Below, piece by piece: positions 25,195 to 36,478 of a DNA stretch of 64,000 nucleotides (position 1 is its first letter; the number at the start of each line of letters is the position of its first letter). Below the pieces are notes generated by a model. It worked only from the letters and a program-made list of their open reading frames with translations, ran no database searches and had not been told where the DNA came from. This DNA is from Macropodus opercularis (taxonomy: Eukaryota > Chordata > Actinopteri > Anabantiformes > Osphronemidae). The stretch lies in contig CM061109.1 in the NCBI GenBank assembly GCA_030770545.1, positions 14,802,001 through 14,866,000 of the forward strand, written 5' to 3'. Made by a program: the position numbers and the translations under genes.

Positions 25195-28100
25195 TCACTG
25201 CAAGTCCAGGTACTGAGGCAGGACGCTGTCCCAGAACTGCTGAGACTCTGGTTTCTTATCCGCTGGACTTCTCTGCCTCGTCCTCGGTGCTGGTTTGGGA
25301 GTTTCCTTCAGCTGTTTCTCTTTAGGAGGCAGCTTTTGATGGTGATCTTGGTTCATTTTTGTTGACTTTACTTTTTCCTTTTCTTCTTCCTCTTCCTCCT
25401 CCTCCTCTTCCTCCTCTTCTTCTTGTTCCTCTTCCTCCTCTTTTTCTGTCAGGTCTTCCTGACTTTCTTGTTCCTCTTCAACAAACTTTCTACCACGTTT
25501 GACTTTTGTGACCATGTCTTTCTCCTCACTATCTTCTTCATCTTCCCCGTCCTCCTCTTCCTCACTTTCTTCTTCCCCTTCGTTTTCTTCTTCTTCCTCA
25601 CTCTCATATTCACTTTCGTCTGAATCATGACCTTTCTTTCCTTTGGTTTTTTGCATCTTTGTTTCCTCTCTCTGATTTTGGAGTCTTTTCTCTGTTTTTG
25701 ATTTAATCGGTGTTTCATTCTCTTCTTCATCACTATCCTCAGCCTCCTCGTCCTCCTCATCCCCTTCCTCCTCCTCAGTCTCGACCATAGCCATTTTATT
25801 AGGTCCCATACTTTTCTTGTTTCTTGTTTTCTGCTTCTCCTCACTCTCGCCTTCTTCTTCTTCCTCCTCCTCTTCCTCATCTGCAACTTCTCTTTCTTCT
25901 TCTTCTTCCTCCTCCTCCTCTGCAACTTCTTTTTCTTCTTCTTCCTCTTCTTCTTCTTCATCATCTTCTTCTTCTTCCCCCTCTTCTTCTTCCTCTGTAC
26001 CCTCCTCTAGCTCACTCTTATTTTCCTCCTCCTCACTCTCCTTTTCCTCTTCATCTTCATCTTGCTCAGATTCACTGTGTTCCTCTTCTTCCTCATTTTC
26101 ATCACTTGTTTCATCGGCTTCCTCGCCATCATCGTCTTCTTCGTTCTCTCCTGTTTCCTCATCTTCTTCTGAGGATTTGTTCTCATCCTCGGTTTCGGTA
26201 GAATCTTTATCATCTTTTTGATCCTCGGTTTCACCCTCTTCATCTACCTCATGTCCTTCTTCATCATCTTCTTCTTCACTTGTTACAGGCCCAGCCTCTG
26301 ACGTGTCACTTCCCTCTCTGTCGTCCTCTTCTTCTTCTTCTTCTCCTTCAGTTTCTTCACTCTTGCTGCCAGCTGTGATTTCTGACTCATCACCACTTTC
26401 GTCTTCTTCATTCTCACTCATCTCGGCTTCATCCTCTTCTTCGTTACTTTCTGCTTCACTGGACTTTTGACTTTCACTTTCCTCTTTGCCTTCTCCTGCT
26501 TCATTTACCTCAGAGTCACTCTCCAACTCACTGGTTTCCTCGCTGCTTTCTTCTCTCTCTTCTTCCTCTCCTTCAGCCTCTGTGGCATCACCCTTCTCAC
26601 TACCTTCATCCTCTTCCTCACTGCTTGAGCTTGTTTTCTCCTCACCTTCTTCCTGACCAGTGTCGTTATCGATCCCTTTTTCAGCCCCTTCAGAACCACT
26701 TTGCTCTTTTTCGTCTTCGCTGCTTTCTCTTTCCTCCTCCTCATCTTCAACAGTGCTTCCACTTTCTACCTCATCGTCTTCTTCCTGGACCTCGGTATAA
26801 TTACTTTCCTCTTGAACGGCATTCCCAGACTCAGACAGGACACGAGCCTCTTTAATTATGCTTTGTCCTAGCAGAGCTGATGCCTCTGCTGAAGACAAAT
26901 CTGTAGAGGAGAAAGAATTTTGCATAATTGCACTTTGCTTCATGATTTGCTTTTGCTTGGGGCTTTTCTGCGATGTAGAGGTAGCAGAGTCATTGTCTGA
27001 CTGTAAACTCTGTATACTTGCCACTGCCTCACTAATAACACCCACAGCTGAGCCTGCTAATGCAACAGCAGGAAGAAGTGATGTTACGTTGGTGAGGATT
27101 TCCCCATATGCAGGTTTTTGCTTTGTGTCATCTCTGTCACTTTCAGGTTCGGAGCTTTGCAGGGACTTTGCAGAACCCAGCTCGGGTCTCTTGGAGCTCT
27201 GTGAGGTAACAGGTTTACCCGTTAACTTACTCTTCACCTTGGGCCTTTTATCACTTTTGCAGTCCGCATTAGCTTCTTCTTTAATTTTGATTTCCTCTCT
27301 TTCTTCTTCCTCTGGCTTTGCTTTGCCCTTCAGCTTAGACTCTTTGGATTTCTTTTGCACCTCTGTTTTATTGCTGTCAGCACCAGCTAATGTCTGCTTA
27401 TCTGCAGGCTTACCTTTCAGTTTCTGACTTGAATTCGTGGCAGGTCTGAACTGTTTTTCCATAACCATTTCTTCTTTTCTACTTTTAGCATTTTCATCAC
27501 GTCTACTTTGATTTTTGATGGGCGTAGATGTGACATGCTGCAGTTTCCCTTTGACTTTCACAGGCAAAGATCTTAAACCTTTTGACATTTCATCCTCAGC
27601 AGCAGTTTTCACTTGAAGTGATTTAACATTCAATGTTTTACTTTGACCTTTATCTATTCCCGATTTAATCTTTTGCAGATGTTGTGTTGAAGTTGATTTG
27701 ACTTGCTGCATCTCCTGTTGTACTTCACTGTGAACTGGTTTTACATCCGTTGTTTTACTCTGAATATATGCTTCTTCTTTCGCTTCTTCGACAGATGTTG
27801 ATCGTCCACTTCTGTTTGTGGCTTTAATAACAGAAACTGTCTTGGCCAAAGCTGCTGGTTTAGGTTTCTCTCTTCCCAGTGGGCCCATCAAGTTAGTCTT
27901 ATCAGAGCGATTAGTGTCTCTCACGTTTCTATTTTCCCCTTTAGCCTGTGCTTCAGTCAGTGTCTTCTGAGCTGATTGTGCAGACTTTGGGCCCAGCTCT
28001 TGTTTGGCTTTACCATGTTTTGATGATTTCAGATGGGAGAACTCCTTTTGATATTGTTTATCTTCTTGAGTTTTGGTTTTAATTGACTGATGGGGATGGG

Positions 28101-31100
28101 TTATGTTCTCTTTTCCTTTGGTTGTGACCTGTTTTTTTTTTTCCGTGCTCTTCAGTGGAGACCGTTCTTTCTTTAAGGAGCTGGAGACCTTCAGGAGTTC
28201 TGTGGGCAAGGCCTTTCTTTTCTCCTGTAATAAATCACAAGGAAGATATTATTAGAAGGAATATTAGACGTTTTGTTCATTAGTGGAAATATTAACACGC
28301 TAAATGTGGACAGGCATAACAAATCAGGTATAAACCAATCTGTCATGAGGACTGAATACAATTACAGGTGAGATGTTAACTGGTGGTGATGGAGGAACAA
28401 GAATCTTTATATATTATCTGTATGAAAGATAAACAGATGGCATTTAATTGGCAATCAGTGATGTTTGCAGGAGCCAAAATCCATTCAAATGCAAGTTCCA
28501 CTGATTCATAAACATTATAACCATCATATGGTGTCGTACCTACAGTAAGAACAGCACATACAGCAGCGACATTGCTACTTTGGAAATTCTGCTTTTCTAC
28601 ATTAACAAGAAAATCCATCTGCCCATTATGTGAACGACTTAGTTGTCACAGTAACATACCGTACCACATACTGATAATATTTATAGCATATGAATCACTT
28701 TCCCCGATGATGTCCATTTAGGCGACTCACAGGCTAGCAAGCATCATCATTAGCTGAGACATGACATGACAGGGATGTGAGTGGCGAACACTAGGACATT
28801 ATTGGGTTACTGAGCACCACATTCTGCATTATGCTGCGCTACTATGTAGGACACTCCTTTACAGCTTGCTTCATCCCTGGCTGTGAAAACACTGTTGAGA
28901 TGTGGCAAGATTTCTGCCAACTTTTTGAAAGAATTGTGTGTGTGTGTTTCAGACTTCAGCCAAAACACATTTGTGTGTTGGCAGACACTATCTAAATATC
29001 TAAATCTGCTTTGAGGAGATTTATTACAGAGCTTCTGACCTACCTCTGTGTTATACTAGTGGAAACTCTATCTGCAGACACACACTTGTAGTTGGTGTGC
29101 TGACCTATGCATATTTTCTGGAAAAGTCTGCGAGTTGCTGCTTTCTGCCCTGGAGTGCACATAATCTGGACCATGACCAAAAAGCCAAAAGAGGGAAATA
29201 ATGTTCAGCTTACTACGTGTACACTCTGTGGACAATAAACTGCAGCTTGAGTACTTTTCTGTTCTATAAAATTCAAGTCACGGATTAAGGAGCCTTTAAA
29301 AATCATGTTTTCTCTCACCATGTTTAGCAAACTCTTGGAATTGTCTCTTTTCTCTTTCCTGTCTCCAGTGACCATTTGTCTTTCAATCGATTCTCCGGCT
29401 GAAAGAAAAACAACACTTGGTTTAACTGCTGCACAGTATCAATATATTTTTATGGATTTGCTAAATAAACCTCATCTCAGCTTTGACTACAAACCATGAA
29501 TTCAAAATACCTGTTTGTGGCAAGGCAGGATGCTCCTCCTCTCTCACATGTTTATTGGAAACATGAGTAGGAGGTCTGTTGGGGCTACATGGTTCTACAG
29601 GTGATTGAGCTGAGGACACTTTGACATTTAAGGTCTTTTTAGCAGTCACGACTCGACGTCCTTGTTTTGTAGTCTTCCCTGGGGAGACTGGAATGTTGTG
29701 TTTCGTAATGGACTTAGTACTAAGTAAAGATGAAGGCAACTCTTTAGGTTTAGACTTAGAGCTGGTGTTTGACGACTGAGAATGTGGGCTTGATGGTGCA
29801 GTGTGAGAGGCTTTGGGCAGAAATCTGGGGGAGAGCGGTGTGCTTGGTGCTGTGTCTGATTGGGGTTTGGGAGATGAAGAGGGGCTGGTAATGTTCCTTG
29901 AATGTGTCTTCGGGGTTAATATATTTCTGGACGTTGGCCAGGATGTGTTGAGGAAGCCAGAATGGAGATGTGGGATGTTCTGAAACATCTTCCCAAACAG
30001 CTCAGCTGGGCTTTCCTGAAAATGAAGAGAGGTAAGAGAAACATTACTGAGAAAAGCGTTTAAACCACATTTACAGAGCTCCCCCAACCAGCTAGTCAGT
30101 GGCACTACAGCAGAGCTACATGTTGGAGCAACACTGCTCCCTGCTGGAGCTACTGAATGATTGCAAGTAAGTAAGTAGTCAACTAAATAATTTAAATACA
30201 TTTCAAGCTGCTCATCAAATAATGAATGAGACTAAAAATCCAGCAATTATGACACAACATCTAAAGGAAGAAAAAAATTTGCTGCTGTCCTCGAAAAAAA
30301 TGAAAATTGTGAAACTGGGCAATTGTGACAGGGATTGATAACATTTCTGTACACAAAATAATTTGTTTTGGCTTATTTATCAACAATCCAACAATGATTG
30401 TTCCAGGTCTGATGGTGCAGACAGAGACTCTACATGACTTAACACACATCTACTCACACAGTTGACTATGACAAAACTCACTGTAGTTTACAGGCAAACA
30501 AACTCCATTGCTAACCAGACTGTAAGTCTTAGGACAGAGGCATTTGTTCTCACTTTTTCTCTGTGGCGGGCACGAGCATGTAGGGCTGAGAGTGGGACTA
30601 GTGAAGTGGGACCAATCAAAGGAATTTCTGTGTAACTCGGGTCCAAAAAAATGTCACCGATTGTGACCTTTCTTTCTGGCCCATCTTGGCTCTCTAGTAG
30701 TCTGGGTGCAGCCAGTACCAGCGTGTGGTTCTCACCGCAGGACACCTTAACATAAGAAAGCACAAGAACATAAATGTTAGTATTTTCACTACTTGACCAG
30801 TCGTTCATACTTTACTTTTAGGGAGATCCCACTTGCAAGATAGACTGCATGAAGCATTTTAACCCATAGATTTTGGAGGTTTAATTATTTTCTAATAATG
30901 GGGAAAATTCCTTAATATAAGACGGGCACAGAGGGGAAGCTAGCTTTAACTGCATCCACTATGTTTACAGTCACTTACTAATTGAACATCGTATTTGAAA
31001 AAGCCTGTACAAAGCGTTGGGCTGAACTGGTTGATGAAGTTCTCCTCTGCTAACCCCAGTTTTCCATGACGGCCATCACCAAATGTGTAGAGCAGCCCGC

Positions 31101-33403
31101 TGTCTGTGGGGTAGGAAACATACTCATCTCTACATCCTTACACACTGATTACACATAAATCACTGACAGACGTAAATTCGTGGACCTCAACACGTGAACA
31201 GCTACTGCATGTGAGTTCATTGACTGACTATTGACTCCTGAAGATTACATTTTGCAAGTAAGACTGGTAGATTTTGACCACAGTGCTCTGAAAAGATAAC
31301 CAACGTGTGATAACAGCGGTGTGGTTCTCTCCGCAAGTGACGTGTCTGATGTTGCTGTTGGAAAAGAGCTCCAGTGGTTTTGGCAGATCAGCTTCAAACA
31401 GAAATGTTCCATGGCCCAGCTGACCGTACTGACCCCTGCCAAATGTGTAGACACTCTCATCTGGCACAAAGAAAACAGACACAACACAACAACACTGGTC
31501 AGTGAAGGACATAAATGTCTGTGATGTGAGTTTCTGTTGTTTCTGAAAACAAGTGGAAACATTTGACACTGTAGTAAAATGACTCCTACTGTGTTTATGT
31601 GTTTGTTAATAGGGTGATATTCTTCTTGATCATAAAGCAGCTGTTTTCCTCATTCTTCATTTCTGTTAACCTACCAGTGAGTGCTATAGTGTGCTCTCCT
31701 CCACAGGACACCTGGATGACGCGGCCCAGGATGCCTTTCACTTGCTGTGGGACTCTGTGATTGGCCAGCTGCTCCACCTGCAGACCCAGTCGTCCATACG
31801 CACTCTCTCCGAATGTATAAAGATTTCCATCCACTAAGACCAATCCAACACATTATGCTCCTCACAGTAAATGACATTAAATGTTTACATTTAAAAGTGT
31901 ATTCATTCAAGTTGGTATCGTCCAAAGTGGTTTTATTTGGAAGACTGATGTTTCAATTGTCTTCTGAAAAAATATCTTTCATACACATGAAGGACTGTGG
32001 AGTTTTTGTACCTGTGACAAATGCAGAGTGGTGGTACCCACAGGAGACCCAGCTCACCGCTTCACCAACGTCCAGCTGTCTGGGTTGTGCTGCAAACCCC
32101 TCGTCCCCTAACCCAATCTGTCCCACCGAGTTGTCTCCCCACACGAACAGCCTCCCATCCTCTGACAACACACACACACACACAAACAGAAGTGTGACAG
32201 ACACGTGAACAGTCTCAACCTTGAGCAGAACAACTCAACAGGAACATTTTTTACATGAAAAATTGTCACTGAACCTGTTAAGGCAGCTGAGGAGTTACAT
32301 CCTGCAGACACCATTTTCATTGGTGCATAGTCACAGAAGGGATGTAGCCGTTCAAAGGATGGAGTGTTTTTACAGTGGCCCAAGCCAAGCTGTCCCTCCT
32401 GGTTATTTCCAACGCAATATACATTACCCCGCCCTACAAATATAAATAAAACCTGAATCAAATACAGGAACAGTCTGGGACTAAAGGTTCTACCACAAAC
32501 GGGGACTTTTATTGTCTTACTTGTGCAGACTATTGTGTGATCTTTCCCACATGCTGCAAGTTTCACCTTTTCAGTCTTCAAGGCTAAAATAGAAATAAAG
32601 TCAATATAGCTACTCCAAATAAACTGCATAACTCACATTGTTACACCATTCTCCTATGTAATTCAACCAGTAGTGCTCCCAATACTACAGTTCTCTTATA
32701 CCTCAGCAATCTGTTGTCAGCTTGTTGCTTTTTCATTGTTTTTATTCTTTTGATGGTAACCTTGAGCATAGGTTTGTTGACTAGGAGAGGCTCTTACATA
32801 CCTTTCACAGAGACAGGTTTGCTGGCAGCAGGCTTAAATCCCAGGCCCAGCTGGCCCCAGGTATTAACACCAAACATAAGCAGCCTCCCATGTTCTGCAG
32901 AATCATTCCAGAAAGGAAGGTTTTGCTTTAACTACAGTCAATTACCTTCAACTGACAACTAACAATGTAAAAATGTGCATTTTCTACCTGTGATGACCGC
33001 AGTGTGCTCTCCACCGCAAGAAATATGAACTGGGTGGTCATTCTTCAACCAGAATTTACTGGGCACATTATCAGCAAAACCGCTCTTTCCAAATGTAAAG
33101 ACGGCTCCTGTTTCTGATGAGACGTGTGTTATACGTGTTTAAACAGACTTACGGAAAGGTTCTCTCACTTAACACCAGCTAAATCCCAGCCCAACCTGCT
33201 GTCGGTACTCAAGCGATTTAAGTAGCTGCCTGACATAAATAGCAGCCGGTTTATCACACACACATTTGCTATAATTTACTACGTGCACCATGTCTCGGTT
33301 ATTAGGTAACAGACGGGTAACGGGGTCATAATTAAACCCCAAACTAACGCAACTGGCACGATGAACTCTTACCGGGTACGTCGTCAACAGTCTGCCCGGT
33401 CAT
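25195..33403 (-). CDS. rpgr: Retinitis pigmentosa GTPase regulator, ORF15-type isoform, 13 coding exons
   Basis: Ciliary transition-zone protein that binds RPGRIP1 and is needed for photoreceptor protein transport. Exons in transcript order: 33403-33373, 33113-32988, 32894-32802, 32583-32521, 32433-32275, 32161-32012, 31833-31675, 31460-31305, 31103-30979, 30745-30554, 30015-29511, 29398-29319, 28224-25195, giving 1622 residues. Residues about 10-368 are the RCC1-like propeller, with repeated blades such as GAVFTFGKS, RLFVWGDN and SCGENHT. Exons 10-12 encode a Ser/Pro/Lys linker. The 3030-bp terminal exon starts Lys/Ser/Gln-rich, becomes almost pure Glu/Asp with Ser and Gly (about residues 1085-1565), then ends in a basic tail with PADKKPES and FWDSVLPQYL, like mammalian ORF15. 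It is longer than human RPGR-ORF15 (1152). An in-frame stop sits five codons before the start. The first exon encodes only MTGQTVDDVP plus one base. Fish often carry two rpgr genes; which copy this is cannot be told here. Confidence 0.93.
25380..26790. repeat. rpgr: Purine/pyrimidine-asymmetric GAA/GAG-rich tract inside rpgr ORF15 exon
   Basis: The coding (minus) strand is overwhelmingly purine, mostly GAA, GAG, GAT and AGT codons, and the plus strand correspondingly reads ctt/cct/tcc. The runs are densest at 25380-25445 and 25845-26000. The translated strand gives poly-Glu blocks. The other strand gives long spurious Ser- or Leu-rich open frames. Human ORF15 is a known mutation hot spot because of a comparable tract. 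Confidence 0.9.
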
Positions 33404-34129
33404 GTCCAGCGCTTACACCACCACCTCCTCCGTATGCAGGTGGATCAGAGAACCGTCAGGGAGGCGGCGGAGGAGGAGGGAGAGGCCAGACGGGCGAGCG
33501 CACCATCTGTGGAAGTAAGGCTGGAATTGAATTAAATGACGAAAATGGGTGCCACTAAGTTTAATGTAATGACCACCATCTGCTATGTGTTTTAATGGTA
33601 GGTCGTGTAGAGTCTTTGCAAACATGTGACATTCTGTACAGCAACTACTTTAGTATAGCAAACGTTTAATATGCTGTTGGAAAAATAATGTTAAAACAAA
33701 CTTTGTTTTCCATTAGGCTATAACTAGCTAACCCACTAAGCTAACCAATGTTAGCTGTAGTAGCACAACGTAGTCTCCTTTACGGGACACAAAAAGTAAC
33801 CAAAACAAAAAGCCACGCCCCCTACTGCAACACTGCAAGTTCATACCACTCTGGGTGCTGTCAGAACGGTAGTAACCGGCCACAAACGCAGGAGATAAAG
33901 CCACGCCCCCTATTTTCCTGCCGCCACACTGCAAGTTCATACCACTCTGGGTGCTCTCAGAACGGTAGCAACCTGGAGCAAACGCAGGAGATAAAGCCAC
34001 GCCCCCTGCTCGCCACGCTGCCTGTCGCTCTGGCTGCATGTGGATCACTGAGGGAAGCAGAGCTGTCTCTTTTCTGACGAAACTTTCTCACAACATTGCA
34101 CTTTCGTTGGATTTACATTGTGAGCGACC
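33404..34129. promoter_or_regulatory. Head-to-head promoter interval between rpgr and otc
   Basis: The 726 bp between the rpgr start codon (minus) and the otc start codon (plus) must hold both 5' UTRs and probably both promoters. The part from 33811 to 34007 carries three copies of the GC-box-like word gCCACGCCCCCt inside a tandem duplication, listed separately. No TATA box stands out. Assignment as a bidirectional promoter is inference from gene orientation. Confidence 0.6.
33811..34007. repeat. Tandem duplication with three GC-box words upstream of otc
   Basis: The word agccacgccccct occurs at 33811-33823, 33899-33911 and 33995-34007. Between copies the sequence is also repeated: a block beginning cactgcaagttcatacc, then ctctgggtgct, tcagaacggtag and finally acgcaggagataaa, occurs once from 33831 and again from 33927. 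Unit lengths are 88 and 96 bp; copy 2 has an eight-base insertion near its left end. The GC word fits Sp/KLF-type factors. Confidence 0.9.
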
Positions 34130-36478
34130 ATGTCTAAACTTTTCTGTGTCAACAATCCATTGATCAAATGCTTGAACATTTTACAAAACCATTCGGCGCG
34201 ACGGTTTGGGTAAGAAACTGCGGATTATTCTGCATACTGATCTGCAATGCAAATATAATATTTATAAAAAAAATGTTTTTGCATTTTGTGTTCGTTTCGT
34301 TCTTTAGTTCTGGAGCCGCGTCCCCCGATTCAGTGAGTTTAAAGGGTCGCAGCTGTCTCACGCTGAAAGACTACAGCTCAGATGAGATCAAGAGGCTGCT
34401 GTGGGTGTCAGCGGATCTGAAACATCGGATAAAGTGTCAACAAGAGGTAGCTGACACCGTATAAAAACTTAATCCAGCCACATTGTCCATTCAATAAATG
34501 CAATAATGTTTTCTATGAAACCTCTTAAAAGAAGCTGTGATTTCTATTTCAGCATCTTCCTCTTCTGCAAGGAAAGTCGCTTGCCATGATCTTTGAAAAG
34601 AGGAGCACCAGAACAAGAATGTCCACAGAAACAGGTCATTTTGCCTATAAGTATGGCTTTATGGTTTCGTTTACCAAGAAGAATACCAATGTACAACACT
34701 TACAAAGGCACTAGTTTGAAGTGTCAGCTCTATTCATCCATGCGTTCTGTGCTGTGAAGTCATTAATACGGACACAAAAGAACTGCTGAACGATGACTTT
34801 CAGTTTGTCCCTGGAAAAGAAATATTCAGCCCCCGAGCAGCTCTTTCCATATTTAGGCTCACTCAACACTTAAATGTTGCACTTATTTATTTCAAGATTC
34901 ACATCCATGTCTTCCTCTAATTATTCCAGGTTTTGCCATGCTCGGGGGACATCCTTGTTTCCTTACCTCTCAGGACATCCACCTGGGAGTTAATGAGAGC
35001 AGCACAGACACTGCAAGGTAGGCCAACTGTGAATTAAATGTACTGTAATAATACAACCTGTAAGTATGTTCATTAATTGTGAATCCTTATCAGTGATTTT
35101 TTTTTCTGCGTAACAATCGGTTGATTCAGATGATTTCCACCTGGCTGCTGATTGCCAGACTCTCCTATGTCACTCATTTCTCACTACACCCCCATCATAG
35201 GGTTCTTTCAGGATTCTGTGATATTGTCTTGGCTCGGGTGTACAGCCACTCCACGCTGGAGGAGCTAGACAGGGAAGCCTCCATCCCCATCATTAATGGC
35301 CTGTCTGACCTCTACCACCCAATCCAAATTTTGGCTGACTTTCTCACCCTACAGGTACTGCAACGCTACCATTTGGTATATTTTTCATGAAGTAAACTTT
35401 TAAAATGTTGCGTTTGCCGCTTCCTTCTAGGAGCATTATGGGTACCTCAAAGGACTAACTGTGTGTTGGATTGGAGATGGGAACAACGTCCTCCACTCCT
35501 ATATGATGTCTGCAGCAAAACTGGGAGTTAATCTTAAGATCGCTACACCAAAGGTTTACGTGATTCTGTACAGATTACACGATTCTTCTGATTAAAGCAT
35601 GTAGTCTATCTAAAACTCTCTATTCATAGGGGTATGAGCCAGAGCAGAGCGTGATTGAAGAGGCACTGAGACTGTCCTATCAGGTGAGGTCCTCTTCAGG
35701 TGTAACTGTTGCTGACATGCGCACAAAGAATTTGTAACTGAATCTCAAGTTTACCTGTTGTGTCAGCATGGGACCCAACTGGTTCTGACCTCGGATCCAA
35801 TGGAAGCAGCTTATGACAGCAACGTTTTGGTCACCGACACCTGGGTCAGCATGGGACAGGAGGAAGAGAAGAAAAAGAGGCTCAAGGACTTTCATGGTTA
35901 TCAGATTACAATGCGGGTAAAGAAGACATTATATTATTTAAAGGCAGAATCCAATATTTGTACTAAATTAGATTGATATGAGTTAAGAAAAGCCCCCCTC
36001 ACACATGCTAGTGGAGTTTGAGTAGAATTGGCAGCTGTTGTGGGCTGTACCTAAACTTTCAACAGCTGCGGTCTCCAACTAGTGTGTTCACAGCAAACCC
36101 GTATCAGCCTGATAACGTGTTTCATGGTCTAAGAACAAACCAGTAGCTTTTAGGTTTCTACAACTCCATGTTTTGGTTCTGTTCCACCACAGACGGGAAG
36201 CGTGGCCAAACCAGACTGGACCTTCCTGCACTGCCTCCCCCGTAAAATGGAAGAGGTTGATGACAATGTGTTCTACTCCTGGCGCTCTCTCGTCTTCCCC
36301 GAGGCAGAGAATAGGAAGTGGACGATCATGGTGAGTGACCTGTTGAAATGTGTGGTTCTAAAACTAGATGGATTACATCTGATGCTGTATTGATCAGTAC
36401 ATCTTTCTCTTCTTTCAGGGTTTGATGGTTTCTCTTCTGACAGACTACGATCCTAAGATCCGCATGCTGAAGTTTTAG
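34130..36478 (+). CDS. otc: Ornithine transcarbamylase, mitochondrial, complete, 10 exons
   Basis: Urea-cycle enzyme of the mitochondrial matrix that joins carbamoyl phosphate and ornithine to make citrulline. Exons: 34130-34209, 34308-34446, 34553-34634, 34930-35017, 35201-35354, 35431-35553, 35630-35683, 35767-35916, 36193-36330, 36419-36478, giving 355 residues (human 354). The N-terminus is basic and amphipathic (MSKLFCVNN to SARRFG), as for a matrix presequence. The carbamoyl-phosphate motif STRTR is at residues 91-95, the ornithine-binding DTWVSMG loop ends with SMG at 268-270, and HCLPR is at 303-307. The catalytic motifs are intact, so the enzyme looks functional. All ten exons match the human gene structure in phase. 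AATAAA lies at 36642. Aspartate transcarbamylase is excluded by the SMG loop and overall sequence. Confidence 0.97.

Noticed and set aside
25449..25964. 171-codon Arg/Lys-rich minus-strand ORF
   Set aside because: It is the shifted frame of the purine tract in the rpgr ORF15 exon. It would be reached only by a frameshift.
25817..26221. Long Ser-rich (and Leu/Pro-rich in another frame) plus-strand ORFs
   Set aside because: They are the antisense of the poly-Glu codons of the rpgr ORF15 exon. The biased composition removes stops on both strands, and there is no independent coding signal.
33811..34007. Direct repeats as a CRISPR-like array
   Set aside because: This is a vertebrate genome; there are only two to three copies, and the unit, spacers included, is duplicated. 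It is a tandem promoter duplication.
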